Source: Caulobacter sp. (GTDB lineage Bacteria > Pseudomonadota > Alphaproteobacteria > Caulobacterales > Caulobacteraceae). Taken from it: DNA of 64,000 bases. Of the stretch, positions 29,179-38,813 are shown one piece after another (position 1 is the stretch's first letter; each line of letters begins with the position of its first letter). Both the position numbers and the translations under genes were made by a program. The notes beneath the pieces are model-generated. The model was not told the origin of the DNA. It ran no database searches and worked only from the letters and a program-made list of their open reading frames with translations. The stretch is from the NCBI GenBank assembly GCA_021741355.1, contig JAIOXZ010000019.1:1-64000 (forward strand), written 5' to 3'.

Positions 29179-30258
29179 TCAGCCGCCCAGCTGGGCCAGA
29201 TGCCGTGTATCGCCGGTGATGTGATCGGCGAGCCGATGGCCCGCCGCCTTGCCGCCCAACGCATTGGCGATGCGATCCCCAAGCGGCTCACGATCAGCGT
29301 CGCTGACGAGCAGATCCCGCAGGTCGATTCCTCCGTCGCCAAACAGGCATAGCCTCAACCTGCCTCTGGCCGTCACGCGCAGGCGATTGCAGCCATCGCA
29401 AAATCCGGCGCCATAGGGCGCGATCAGGCCGATGCGCCCAAGGTGATCGGGGTGGACATACTCGACCGCCGGTCCGTCATCCTGACCACGGGTCCCCGGC
29501 GTCCAGCCGCCGGACTCGAGCCAGGACCGCAACAGCTGGCCGCTGACATGCTGCCGGGCGAAGTAGTCGGCGTTGTCGCCGGTCCGCATCAGCTCGATGA
29601 AGCGCACGGCGACGGGCCGGTCGCGGACGAAGTCGGCGAACCGGGCGAACTGGTCCGGACCGGCAGCGTCCTTGAGCAGAACCGCGTTGATCTTCACGGA
29701 AGGCACCCCGAGTTCGAGCGCCCGATCCAGCCCGCCCATGACGGCGGACAGCCTGTCGTGTCCGGTAATCTGGTGGAACAGGGTCCGGTCCAGTGAGTCG
29801 ACGCTGACATTGAGATTGGTCAGGCCGCCCGCGCGCCAGTCATCGATCTGCCGCGCCAGATTCCAGCCATTGGTTGTCACGGCGACCTTGTCGACGCCGG
29901 GCGTGTCGTGGACCCGTCGGATGATTTCGCCCAGATCGCGGCGCACGGAGGGCTCGCCGCCGGTCAGCCGAACCTTGCCCACGCCCAGCCCGGCGAAGGC
30001 TTCGACCAGCCGACCAATTTCCGGAACTGTCAGGAAGGGACGCGAGGCGGTCTTCTGGTAGCCGTCGGGCAGGCAATAGGTGCAGCGGAAATTGCACACC
30101 TCGGTGATCGACAGGCGAAGATATTTGAAGCGTCGCCCGAAACCGTCGACGAGGCGCGGCATCGGGTCCGCCTCTCCGGGTCGTCGTCCTGCGTCGGGCG
30201 ACTCGATGGCCTCGCGTTGATCCCGCCTGAGGGCCAATCGATGCATGGTCGGGCTCAT
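29179..30258 (-). CDS. moaA: GTP 3',8-cyclase MoaA (radical SAM)
   Basis: LRLSITEVCNFRCTYCLPDGYQ; VRLTGGEPSVRRDL; GFCDGCNRLRVTARGRLRLCLFGDGGIDLRDLL. Confidence 0.95.
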   Translation of the reverse strand: MSPTMHRLALRRDQREAIESPDAGRRPGEADPMPRLVDGFGRRFKYLRLSITEVCNFRCTYCLPDGYQKTASRPFLTVPEIGRLVEAFAGLGVGKVRLTGGEPSVRRDLGEIIRRVHDTPGVDKVAVTTNGWNLARQIDDWRAGGLTNLNVSVDSLDRTLFHQITGHDRLSAVMGGLDRALELGVPSVKINAVLLKDAAGPDQFARFADFVRDRPVAVRFIELMRTGDNADYFARQHVSGQLLRSWLESGGWTPGTRGQDDGPAVEYVHPDHLGRIGLIAPYGAGFCDGCNRLRVTARGRLRLCLFGDGGIDLRDLLVSDADREPLGDRIANALGGKAAGHRLADHITGDTRHLAQLGG

Positions 30259-31430
30259 GACGCGAGCCGCGGTCGCAGAAGCATCGGCCCGTAGCGAACG
30301 ATGAAGAGCGCGAAGGCCGCCACCCAGAATGTCGCCGCTGCGATCAGCAAGACAGCCGCTGCGCCGGGCGCGAAGGCCGCCGCGATGCGGCAGACCGCCG
30401 CCAGGTTGATTGCTGCGTAAAGCGCCACGGTCGCCCGGTCCGCAAATCGCTCCCGGCCGGTGTGCCCCAGGGTGGCGCGGGTCATCATGGCGAGGGTCAT
30501 GACGCCGGCGGCGCCCGTCATCAGCGCGTGGATCCCGGCCGTGCGCGGGACAACCGCCGGCGCGAGGATGTGGGCTCCGGCGAGGATCAGGCCGAGCCCC
30601 AGCCAGCCATAGCCGGCATGCAGACTCCACAGCAGCGGGTCCGACAGCACCTGCCCTGTCCGCCAGCGCGACAGGCGGATCAAGGCCGCCAGACCCGCGA
30701 GACCCAGGGCGATGCCGGTCAGGCGCAGATCCGGAGCGGCGATCCAGCACGCCGCCGCGGCGGCGACCAGAATGACGCCGGACTGGTCGATCCTGTCCGC
30801 CTGGGCCGGGAGCGGCGCGCGGCCGGCCTGGACCATCCAGTTGCGCGTGAAACTCGGCACGACGCGGCCGCCGATGAAGGCGATCAGCATGGCGATCATC
30901 GCCATCGCGCCACGCTCGGCCGTTGGACCGAGGTCCGGCCAGAGCAGGCGACCGTGAAAGGCCAGGTTTGCGAAGGCCAGCAGGGTGACCATCACGGCCA
31001 CGGGCAGGTTGCGCCAGTTGCGACCGGCGAGAACCTCACGCCAGACCACCCCGGCGAAGACGACCAGGAACGCTGCGTCGACCACGGCCGCCGCGGGCTG
31101 CACGGGCCCCAGCAGCATGGCCAGACGGCCCGCGACCCAGAGCGCGGCAAGAGCGGCCAGCGGCGCGCCGGTAACCGGCAGGCGGCCGGTCCAGTTGGGC
31201 ACGGCGGTCAGCAGGAAGCCGGCGACAACGCCGCCGACATAGCCGAACAGCATCTCGTGCACGTGCCAGTCGCGGTCGATCAGCGCGCTCGCCGGTCCGC
31301 CCAGGTAGGCCCAGAGCCAGAGCGGCAGCGCCAGCACCGCCCAGATCGCCGCTCCCAGGAAGAACGGCCGGAAGCCGAAGCTGAACAGGGCCGGCCCGGA
31401 ATACTGGCGGCGCGCGGCGGCGGAAGTCAT
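30255..31430 (-). CDS. nnrS: NnrS family heme-copper membrane protein
   Basis: ALFSFGFRPFFLGAAIWAVLALPLW...DWHVHEMLFGYVGGVVAGFLLTAVPNWTGRLPV. Confidence 0.92.
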   Translation of the reverse strand: MTSAAARRQYSGPALFSFGFRPFFLGAAIWAVLALPLWLWAYLGGPASALIDRDWHVHEMLFGYVGGVVAGFLLTAVPNWTGRLPVTGAPLAALAALWVAGRLAMLLGPVQPAAAVVDAAFLVVFAGVVWREVLAGRNWRNLPVAVMVTLLAFANLAFHGRLLWPDLGPTAERGAMAMIAMLIAFIGGRVVPSFTRNWMVQAGRAPLPAQADRIDQSGVILVAAAAACWIAAPDLRLTGIALGLAGLAALIRLSRWRTGQVLSDPLLWSLHAGYGWLGLGLILAGAHILAPAVVPRTAGIHALMTGAAGVMTLAMMTRATLGHTGRERFADRATVALYAAINLAAVCRIAAAFAPGAAAVLLIAAATFWVAAFALFIVRYGPMLLRPRLAS

Positions 31431-31487
31431 GGCGGTCTCACCTGTCGGAACAGGCGGCAGCCTTAGACCCGACCGCGCAAACCCGCC

Positions 31488-31501
31488 TTGTCGAATGTCA
31501 A
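31488..31501. promoter_or_regulatory. FNR/Dnr-type box TTGTCGAATGTCAA
   Basis: TTGTC-N4-GTCAA, centre about 65 bp upstream of the nnrS start. Confidence 0.5.
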
Positions 31502-31517
31502 ATGGCGACCAGGCCAA

Positions 31518-33746
31518 CTAGCCGCACTTGGAATGACCGCAGTCGAGACAGGTGTCGCAGCCCTCCTTGCGGACCAGCGCCGCCGCGCCGCAGCGTGGAC
31601 AGCAGGCAAGTCGCGGAGCAGCGCCGGCAACCGCGGGAGCGGGGTCCTGCGCGTGCGCGGGGTCCATCCCCGCGCCGGTCATATGCCGCTCCACCACGCC
31701 CCCGATCGCCGCCAGCAGCGAAGGGACATACCGGCCGTCCAGCCAGGCGCCGCCGCGCGGATCAAAGACCGCCTTCAGCTCATCGGCGACGAAGGAAACG
31801 TCTCCACCGCGACGGAACACCGCCGAGATCATCCGCGTCAGCCCGACCGTCCAGGCGTAGTGATCCATGTTGCGCGAGTTGACGAAGATCTCGAACGGCC
31901 GCCGCCCTTCGGCGTCCACCGTATCGTTGAGCGTGACGTAGACGGCGTGATCGCTCTCCGGCCATTTGATCTTGTAGGTCATGCCTTCCAGGGCCTGCGG
32001 GCGGCTCGCCAGATGCGGCTCCGCCGGTCTGGCCGCCGCGACCGGCGGCGGCGGCGCGACGGTCAGCACCGAACCGGTGATCGCGTTGGGCCGATAGGTC
32101 GTCAGGCCCTTGCAGCCGAGCCGGTAGCCGTCGACGTAGATATTCGCGAAGTCCTCGAACGGAATATCCTCGGGGCAGTTCACGGTTTTCGAGATCGAGC
32201 TGTCGATCATCGACTGGGCCGCCGCCTGCATCCGCAGGTGACCGGCGGGCGTCAGCGTCTGGGCGCTGACGAAAATATCCTTCGGGGGCGGCGCGTCTCC
32301 CTTCAGGGCCCGCCAGGTCGCCAGCGCATAGTCCTCGACCGCTTCCTCGCGGGTCGAGCCGTCCGCCTGCCGGACCTTGCGGCTGTAGGCGTAGGCGAAC
32401 ACCGGCTCAACGCCCGAGGAGACGTTTTCGGCGAGGATCGAGGTTGTGCCGGTGGGCGCGATCGAGGTCAGACAGCCGTTGCGCAGTCCGTGCGAACGGA
32501 TCAGTGCTCGCGTCTCCTCGTCCAGGGACATCAGGTTGGGACGTTCCAGCATGGAGTCCTGCCAAAGCGGGAAGGCCCCCTTCTCCGCAGCCAGCCGCGC
32601 GGACGTGCGATAGGCCTCGCGCTTGATGACCCCGAGCCAGCGGCGCGTCGTGTCCGCGGCATCGGCGTCGCCATACCGTTGGCCGCAGAAGGTCAGGGCA
32701 TTGGCCAGTCCGGTGACTCCCAGCCCAAGGCGTCGCTTGCGCCTGGCCTCCGTCTCCTGCGCCTCGAGCGGAAAGCGCGAAATGTCGATGACGTTGTCGA
32801 GGAAACGCACGGCGGTGCGGGTCAGCTGCGCCAGGGCCTCCTCGTCAATCGCCGCCCCCGGTTCGAACGGCGAGGTCACCAGCCGGGACAGGTTTATCGA
32901 TCCCAGAAGACAGGCTCCGTAGGCCGGCAGCATCTGCTCGCCGCAGGGATTGCTGGCCAGAATGGTCTCGCAATGGGCCAGGTTGTTGGCCGCGTTGACG
33001 CGGTCGATGAAGATCACCCCCGGCTCGGCGCAGTCGTAGGTCGCCTTCATCAGGCGCTCCCAGAGTTCCGCCGCCGGCAGGACGCGGTGCACCTTGCCGC
33101 CGAATGTCAGGGGCCAGTCGCCGCCCGCCTCCAAGGCGGCCATGAAGGCGTCGCTGACCAGTACCGAGAGGTTGAAGTTTCGGAGCCGCGCGCCGTCACG
33201 CTTGGCGTCGATGAAGGCCTCGATGTCCGGATGCTCGATGCGCAGACAGCCCATCATCGCGCCCCGCCGCTGGCCGGCGGACATGATGGTGCGGCACATG
33301 GCGTCCCAGACGTCCATGAAGCTGAGGGGGCCAGACGCGTCAGCCGCCACACCGGAAACGTAGGCGCCGGCCGGGCGGATGGTCGAAAAGTCCATGCCGA
33401 CGCCGCCGCCCTGCTGCAGGGTCAGGGCCGCTTCCCGCACATGCTCGAAGATGCCGCCGAGGTCATCGGGGATCTCCCCCATGACAAAGCAGTTGAACAG
33501 GGTGACGCTGCGAGCGGTGCCGGCGCCGGCGATGATCCGGCCGGCGGGCAGAAACCGGTGATCGCGCAGGGCCTCGTAGAACTGCGCTTCGACCGGCGCG
33601 CGAAGAGCGGGCGTCTCAGCCTGGGCCACAGCCTGGGCAATGCGTCGCCAGCTGTCCTCAACGCAGGTCTCGGCGGCGGCGCCGGAGGGGCTGAAGCGGT
33701 ATTTGCTGGACCAGATTTCTCCGGCCAGAGAGGTATCGAACGCCAT
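31518..33746 (-). CDS. nrdJ: Adenosylcobalamin-dependent (class II) ribonucleotide reductase with C-terminal zinc ribbon
   Basis: FLPAGRIIAGAGTARSVTLFNCFVMG; NPCGEQMLPAYGACLLGSINLSRLV; C-terminal CCPRCGAAALVRKEGCDTCLDCGHSKCG. Confidence 0.93.
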   Translation of the reverse strand: MAFDTSLAGEIWSSKYRFSPSGAAAETCVEDSWRRIAQAVAQAETPALRAPVEAQFYEALRDHRFLPAGRIIAGAGTARSVTLFNCFVMGEIPDDLGGIFEHVREAALTLQQGGGVGMDFSTIRPAGAYVSGVAADASGPLSFMDVWDAMCRTIMSAGQRRGAMMGCLRIEHPDIEAFIDAKRDGARLRNFNLSVLVSDAFMAALEAGGDWPLTFGGKVHRVLPAAELWERLMKATYDCAEPGVIFIDRVNAANNLAHCETILASNPCGEQMLPAYGACLLGSINLSRLVTSPFEPGAAIDEEALAQLTRTAVRFLDNVIDISRFPLEAQETEARRKRRLGLGVTGLANALTFCGQRYGDADAADTTRRWLGVIKREAYRTSARLAAEKGAFPLWQDSMLERPNLMSLDEETRALIRSHGLRNGCLTSIAPTGTTSILAENVSSGVEPVFAYAYSRKVRQADGSTREEAVEDYALATWRALKGDAPPPKDIFVSAQTLTPAGHLRMQAAAQSMIDSSISKTVNCPEDIPFEDFANIYVDGYRLGCKGLTTYRPNAITGSVLTVAPPPPVAAARPAEPHLASRPQALEGMTYKIKWPESDHAVYVTLNDTVDAEGRRPFEIFVNSRNMDHYAWTVGLTRMISAVFRRGGDVSFVADELKAVFDPRGGAWLDGRYVPSLLAAIGGVVERHMTGAGMDPAHAQDPAPAVAGAAPRLACCPRCGAAALVRKEGCDTCLDCGHSKCG

Positions 33747-33849
33747 GGCGGTTCCTCGCGGCGGTGGGCTGGTCAGACTTCCTGAGTCGCTGCGGCGTTC
33801 GAAAGTGAGTCCAGAGCGTCGCACCCTCACCTGTTCGGCAAGCGAAGCG

Positions 33850-33863
33850 TTGACCAGGGTCAA
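33850..33863. promoter_or_regulatory. FNR/Dnr-type box TTGACCAGGGTCAA (perfect dyad)
   Basis: TTGAC-N4-GTCAA in the divergent spacer between nrdJ and the hemerythrin gene. Confidence 0.6.
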
Positions 33864-33933
33864 GCCGTGGCGCCGCTCGGCTCAAGGCGCGGCTCGGGCG
33901 GCTGATCTACGGTCGGCGAAAGGAGATTTTCGC

Positions 33934-34446
33934 ATGCCCCTGGACACTGCCACGCTTCCTGAGGAAATTCTGGAAGGCGCCTGGGCCGAGGTCGGACCCA
34001 CGGCCCTGATCGACCACATCGTCCGGCGTTTCCATGAGGTCCACCGCGTCCAGTTTCCGCATGCGATCGCGCTGGCGCGCGGGGTTGAGGCGGTCCATCA
34101 GAACCATCCGCGCTGCCCGCGCGGCCTGGCCGACCATCTGGCGATCATGGCCGACCACCTGATGTCCCATCAGGGTCGGGAGGAAGCCGTGCTGTTTCCG
34201 ATGATGCTGGCGGGCGGCCACCCGATGATCCGCCACCCGATCAGCCGGATGGAGGAGGAACATCGCGACGTCGACGAACAGCTCCTGCGCCTTGCCGTGC
34301 TCACCACCGACTTCAGCTGGCCGATCGACGCCTGCGAGACCTGGCGGCTGCTCTACCGCGCCTGCCGCGAGATCACCGAAGATCTGCATGAGCATATGCG
34401 GCTGGAGAACGACATCCTGTTCCCGCAGTTCGCCTGCGCCGGCTAG
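33934..34446 (+). CDS. Hemerythrin-domain / RIC (YtfE/ScdA)-like di-iron protein
   Basis: HIVRRFHEVHRVQFPHAIALARGVEAVHQNHPRCPRGLADHLAIMADHLMSHQGREEAVLFPMM...EEEHRDVDEQL...HEHMRLENDILFP; RBS AAGGAG upstream. Confidence 0.88.
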   Translation: MPLDTATLPEEILEGAWAEVGPTALIDHIVRRFHEVHRVQFPHAIALARGVEAVHQNHPRCPRGLADHLAIMADHLMSHQGREEAVLFPMMLAGGHPMIRHPISRMEEEHRDVDEQLLRLAVLTTDFSWPIDACETWRLLYRACREITEDLHEHMRLENDILFPQFACAG

Positions 34447-34450
34447 CCGG

Positions 34451-35638
34451 CTAGAGGTCGAGCACCGCGACACAGTCGCCCGCCGCAGCATGGGGCTCGC
34501 CCGGCCGACGCCGAACGAGCAGGTCGGACTCGGCGAGCGCGCGTTGGGCGGAAGAGTCCTGGTCAGCCGCCAGGGTCACGCCGCCAGGGGTCGCGCGTCC
34601 GCGGTGGAATGTATCCCGGTCACCCTCGCGGCCGAGCGAGGCAGCCAGCGCCATCGGCCGCCATGCCAGGGCCTCCCGCGGATCGCCGCCCCCGAGGCCG
34701 AGAAGCAGCGGCGCCAGGAACAGTCGCGCCGTGACCAGCGCCGAGGTGGGGTTGCCGGGCAAGCCGACGACCAGCGTCCCGCCGACGCGCCCCAGCCACA
34801 CGGGCTTGCCGGGCTTCATCGCCACCTTGTCGAACACCAGCTCCAGGCCGAGGGGGACGAACATCTGACGGGCGAAATCCCGTTCTCCGACTGAGGCGCC
34901 GCCGGTCACCACAACCACGTCCGCCTCTCCGGCGGCTTTCGCTGCGGCGGTTTCCAGCAACGCCAGGTCGTCGCCGCAGCGGCGGCGCGACACGATCTCG
35001 CCGCCCCAGTGCTCGGCAAGAGCAGCCACGCCGAACGAAACGCTCTCGGGGATGGCGTCCGGCCCCGGGTCACTCCTACCGGGCGTGGTGAGTTCGTCGC
35101 CGGTGGCGATGATCGCGACCTTCGGCCGGCGGTACACTGTCAGGTCGCCGAGATTGGCGGCCGCCGCCGCGACCAGGCGCTGGGCGTTGAGCCTTCGCCC
35201 GGCGGGAACAAGCCTGTCTCCGACGCCGAAGTCTGATCCCGCAAGCCGCAGGTGCCGCCGGACGGGCAGGGGCTGGCCAAAGTGCGCTATCTCGCCCTCG
35301 CGGCGCACGTCTTCCTGCATGATCACGCGGTCGGCGCCCGCCGGCAGGCGAGCGCCGGTAAAGACGCGCACGCAGGCCTGCCGGGGCAGGTCGCCTGCGA
35401 AGGCCTCGCCGGCGAAGGATTCGCCGACAACCGCCAGTTCCACGGGCAGGATCGCCAGATCAGCCTCGCACACGGCGTAGCCGTCCATCGCGGAAACACA
35501 GCAGGAGGGGGATGCGCGAGCGGCGAGCACCGGGGCCGCCAGGACGCGCCCACGCGCCTCGCCGAGCGCGACAGATTCCGTGCTCAGGGGGGCTGCGACC
35601 CTGGCGACAAGTTCCGTCGCCTCGTCGAACGTGATCAC
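34451..35638 (-). CDS. moeA: Molybdopterin molybdotransferase MoeA
   Basis: VVVVTGGASVGERDFARQMFVPLGLELVFDKVAMKPGKPVWLGRVGGTLVVGLPGNPTSALVTARLFLAPLL. Confidence 0.95.
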   Translation of the reverse strand: MITFDEATELVARVAAPLSTESVALGEARGRVLAAPVLAARASPSCCVSAMDGYAVCEADLAILPVELAVVGESFAGEAFAGDLPRQACVRVFTGARLPAGADRVIMQEDVRREGEIAHFGQPLPVRRHLRLAGSDFGVGDRLVPAGRRLNAQRLVAAAAANLGDLTVYRRPKVAIIATGDELTTPGRSDPGPDAIPESVSFGVAALAEHWGGEIVSRRRCGDDLALLETAAAKAAGEADVVVVTGGASVGERDFARQMFVPLGLELVFDKVAMKPGKPVWLGRVGGTLVVGLPGNPTSALVTARLFLAPLLLGLGGGDPREALAWRPMALAASLGREGDRDTFHRGRATPGGVTLAADQDSSAQRALAESDLLVRRRPGEPHAAAGDCVAVLDL

Positions 35639-36171
35639 GGGCAGATGTCGCGGAAACGCGGGATCTGGCCGACCAGCGAACAGGGCTTGAACCGGCTGTC
35701 GAGCTCCATCGACAGAACCAGATCCCAGGCGTCGCGACAGGCGCCGGTCGACCCGGGCAGGCAGAAGATAAAGGTATCCCCGGCCTGACCGGCAAAGGCG
35801 CGGGATTGTAGCGTGGCGACCCCGACCGTGCCCTGGCTGGCCTGGTGAAAGACGACGGAAAAGCCGTCCATCTCGCGCCGGAACAGAGGCCGCACCGCCT
35901 CGGGCGTCACGTCGCGTGGCGAGAAGCCGGTGCCCCCGGTGGACAGCACCACGTCGATCCCCGGCTCAGCGACCCAGGCGGCGACCTGCTCGCGGATCGG
36001 CTCGACGTCGTCCTTGACGATGGCCCTTGCGGCAAGCACGTGCCCGGCGGCTGTCAGCCGGTCAATCAGCAGTCCGCCCGAGGTGTCCGTCTCAAGCGTG
36101 CGTGTGTCCGACACCGTCAGAACCGCGATGTTCAGGGGGATGAAGACCCGGTTTGGATCGATGCCTGCCAT
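35635..36171 (-). CDS. moaB: Molybdenum cofactor biosynthesis protein MoaB
   Basis: NIAVLTVSDTRTLETDTSGGLLIDRLTAAGHVLAARAIVKDD...VVLSTGGTGFSPRDVTPEAVRPLF. Confidence 0.95.
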   Translation of the reverse strand: MAGIDPNRVFIPLNIAVLTVSDTRTLETDTSGGLLIDRLTAAGHVLAARAIVKDDVEPIREQVAAWVAEPGIDVVLSTGGTGFSPRDVTPEAVRPLFRREMDGFSVVFHQASQGTVGVATLQSRAFAGQAGDTFIFCLPGSTGACRDAWDLVLSMELDSRFKPCSLVGQIPRFRDICP

Positions 36172-36275
36172 GGTGTCTCTCGCGCCGGACCATTCCGGCT
36201 CGACCTGCCGCAGCGTCGCGCCCCGGCGCGGGAAGCAGGTCGCCCCCTGACTATCGCGGCGGCGCGCCATCCCGT

Positions 36276-36289
36276 TTGTCGAAGATCAA
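36276..36289. promoter_or_regulatory. FNR/Dnr-type box TTGTCGAAGATCAA
   Basis: TTGTC-N4-ATCAA, centre about 111 bp upstream of moaB; overlaps the stop codon of the MBL gene. Confidence 0.5.
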
Positions 36290-37929
36290 TTGACGCGCAG
36301 GCCGCGATCAGTCCCGCCACCCGAGCCCGGGCCGGCATCAACTTCGCCACCGCCCAGGTCCCGGCGGAGCTGGGCGATCAGGGCCTCTCTCGCGGCGTCG
36401 TCGGGCGCTCGCTCCAGGACCTCGCTCAGCTTCACAAGGAGCTGGGCGCGGGCATTGTGCCAGTCGAGCTTCGCCGTCGCCTCGGGCGGAATACGCGGCG
36501 GCGCGCCTTCCTGCGCCTCGGCGCGGCCCTTGCGCAGACGGAACGTCTCGTCGAGCCGCGGCGCGATGAGCTGGTCGGCGGGGAAGCCTGCCGCGACCAG
36601 GCGTTCGCGCAGCCCTTCCACGGCATGGGGCTCGCCGTGCGCCAGGAACACCGAGCCGGCGATCGGCCGGCGCGCCAGAGCCCAGGCCTCCAGACCGCGG
36701 GCGTCAGCGTGGCCGGAGTAGGCGTCGAGCATCCGGATGTTGGCCCGCACCCTGATTTCCTCGCCCTGGATCGTGACGCGCGTCGCCCCCTCCGCCAGCA
36801 GCCGGCCGAGGGTGCCGACGGCCTGGAAGCCGGACAGCAGTACGGTCGTCTCCTGGCGCCACAGCAGGCGTTTGAGATGTTTGCGGATGCGGCCCGCGTC
36901 GCACATGCCGCTGGCGGCCAGGATGATGTGCCAGCCCTTCAGCCGGTCCAGACCGTCGCTGTCCTGCGGCTTCTCCAGAAAGCGCAGGCGTTCGGATGGC
37001 CTGACCTGCTCGAACGGATTTCGCCCGGCCGCCGGATTCCAGCCGCGCTGCTGGAAAACCTCGGTCGCTTCGATCGCCATCGGCGAATCCAGGAAGATGT
37101 CGCCGGCCGGCGCCTCGCCGCTGTCCATCACGATCAACAGGTCAGCCAGCAACTCCTGGGTCCGCTCCACGGCAAAGGCCGGGATGAGAAGCGGGCCGCC
37201 GGCGGCATGGGCGTCGTGCATCTCACGCGCAAGCATCTTCCGGCGGCTGGCGGCGTCGGCGACGATCCGCTCGCGGTCGCCGTAGGTCGATTCAATGATC
37301 AGGTGGTCTATGCCGGCCGGCCCCTGGGGGTCGCCGACGAATTCGCTGCCGCCCGGTCCGAAGTCACCGGAGAAGAACAGGCGCATCGGCTCGGACTCGC
37401 CGGCCACATTCACCTCGATCGACGCAGCGCCGAGGATATGGCCGGCTTCCCAGTAGACGGCGCTGACGCCCGGCGCGACCTCGACCGTTTCGCCGAGCTT
37501 CACCCGCTCGAACTGGCGCATGACCTCCCTCGCATCGCGCTCAGTGTAGATCGGTTCGATCGTCGGACGGCCGCGCTGCTGGTTGCGCCGGTTGAGGTGG
37601 CGGACCTCACTCTCCTGGATGCCGCCGGCGTCGGCCAGCATCACCGCGCAGAGGTCGCGGGTGGCCGCCGTGCTGTAGATCGGCCCCTTGAAGCCCGCCA
37701 GCATGAGCTTGGGCAGAAGGCCGGAGTGGTCGATATGGGCGTGGGTCAGCAGGACCGCGTCGATGCTGGCCGCGTCGAACGGAAAGTCCCCGTAGTTGAG
37801 GGCCTTCAGCGTCTTCGACCCCTGAAACATGCCGCAGTCGACGAGGAGTCTCGCCCCCTCGAGGCGAAGCTCGGCGCAGAAGCCGGTGACGCAGCCTGCC
37901 GCGCCGTGAAAGGTGATGGAGGGGGTCAC
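36286..37929 (-). CDS. MBL-fold / beta-CASP RNA-processing exonuclease (Ysh1-like)
   Basis: VLLTHAHIDHSGLLPKLMLAGFKGPIYSTAATRDLCAVMLADAG; ILAASGMCDAGRIRKHLKRLLWRQETTVLLSGFQAVGTLGRLL; GTG start at 37929. Confidence 0.9.
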   Translation of the reverse strand: MTPSITFHGAAGCVTGFCAELRLEGARLLVDCGMFQGSKTLKALNYGDFPFDAASIDAVLLTHAHIDHSGLLPKLMLAGFKGPIYSTAATRDLCAVMLADAGGIQESEVRHLNRRNQQRGRPTIEPIYTERDAREVMRQFERVKLGETVEVAPGVSAVYWEAGHILGAASIEVNVAGESEPMRLFFSGDFGPGGSEFVGDPQGPAGIDHLIIESTYGDRERIVADAASRRKMLAREMHDAHAAGGPLLIPAFAVERTQELLADLLIVMDSGEAPAGDIFLDSPMAIEATEVFQQRGWNPAAGRNPFEQVRPSERLRFLEKPQDSDGLDRLKGWHIILAASGMCDAGRIRKHLKRLLWRQETTVLLSGFQAVGTLGRLLAEGATRVTIQGEEIRVRANIRMLDAYSGHADARGLEAWALARRPIAGSVFLAHGEPHAVEGLRERLVAAGFPADQLIAPRLDETFRLRKGRAEAQEGAPPRIPPEATAKLDWHNARAQLLVKLSEVLERAPDDAAREALIAQLRRDLGGGEVDAGPGSGGGTDRGLRVN

Positions 37930-38813
37930 GCGGTGGTCTCCTCGCGAAGCGCCGTGGCGAGAACGCCCGCCAGCTCCATCGCGTTGGTCGGGTTGGGAAC
38001 GGAATCGCTGGAGAGGATCCGGCGAGCCCCGGCGGCGCGCAGGCGGGCTTCGATGCCAGCGTCGAACAGGGCGTGGGCGACCGCCACGTCGACCGACGCC
38101 GCGCCGGCCTGCCGCAGCAGGGCGATGGCCTGCTCCAGCGTGCCGCCGCTCGAACAGACGTCGTCCAGAAGCAGGACGGCGCGGCCGGCGACCTTGTCCG
38201 GCGCTTTCAGCGAAAGGCGCACCTGCCGGTCGCCGAGCCGCGTCTTGTCGAAGACGGTCCAGTCCGTCCCCAGGCGCTTCGCCGCGTCTTCGGCCAGGGG
38301 CCTGGACTCGATGTCCGGTCCGACGATCAGCGGCCGGTCGCCGCCGGCGGCCAGGACCGCCAGATCGCCGGCTATGCTCAGGTTCTCGGCGGGCGCGCCG
38401 AACACGTCCGTCAGATCGGCCGTGCGATGGAGATGCGCCTGCACTGTGACGATGCGATCGAACACCCCGCCCAGCATGCCGCCCACCACGTCGCGACTGA
38501 GGGGCTGCCCCGGCCGGAAGACCGCGTCCTGTCGCAGGTAGCAAAGGTAGGGCGCGACCAGCACAAGGCGCGCGACGCCCGAGCGCCTGTAGGCGTCAGC
38601 CGTCAGCAGCAGCGGAACGAGCCGTTCATTGGCGTCGTGCAGCGACCGGTAGAAGATCACCGTCGCGGCGCCGGTCAGCGGGACGGTCGGCAGGGTCTCC
38701 CCGTCCGGAAACGCATGCAGGTCAACCAGACCCTGCGGGACGGCCAGGCGGTCGGCCAGCCGGCCGACCTCGGCGGCGTCCCCGGCGAAGCCATGGACCT
38801 CAGTGCGGGTCAC
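37926..38813 (-). CDS. Ribose-phosphate pyrophosphokinase (PRPP synthetase) family
   Basis: [69 protein letters not shown] (PRPP loop). GTG start overlaps upstream stop. Confidence 0.88.
   Translation of the reverse strand: MTRTEVHGFAGDAAEVGRLADRLAVPQGLVDLHAFPDGETLPTVPLTGAATVIFYRSLHDANERLVPLLLTADAYRRSGVARLVLVAPYLCYLRQDAVFRPGQPLSRDVVGGMLGGVFDRIVTVQAHLHRTADLTDVFGAPAENLSIAGDLAVLAAGGDRPLIVGPDIESRPLAEDAAKRLGTDWTVFDKTRLGDRQVRLSLKAPDKVAGRAVLLLDDVCSSGGTLEQAIALLRQAGAASVDVAVAHALFDAGIEARLRAAGARRILSSDSVPNPTNAMELAGVLATALREETTA

Noticed and set aside
31488-33785. 765-aa plus-strand ORF
   Set aside because: Shadow ORF antisense to nrdJ, which has clear family motifs.
33747-33933. Cobalamin riboswitch upstream of nrdJ
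   Set aside because: Only 187 bp to the divergent gene and I could not recognise a B12-box or aptamer structure; a covariance-model (Infernal) search would be decisive.
35845-38541. 898-aa plus-strand ORF
   Set aside because: Antisense to moaB, the MBL RNase and the PRPP synthetase gene; low-complexity composition typical of GC-rich shadow ORFs.
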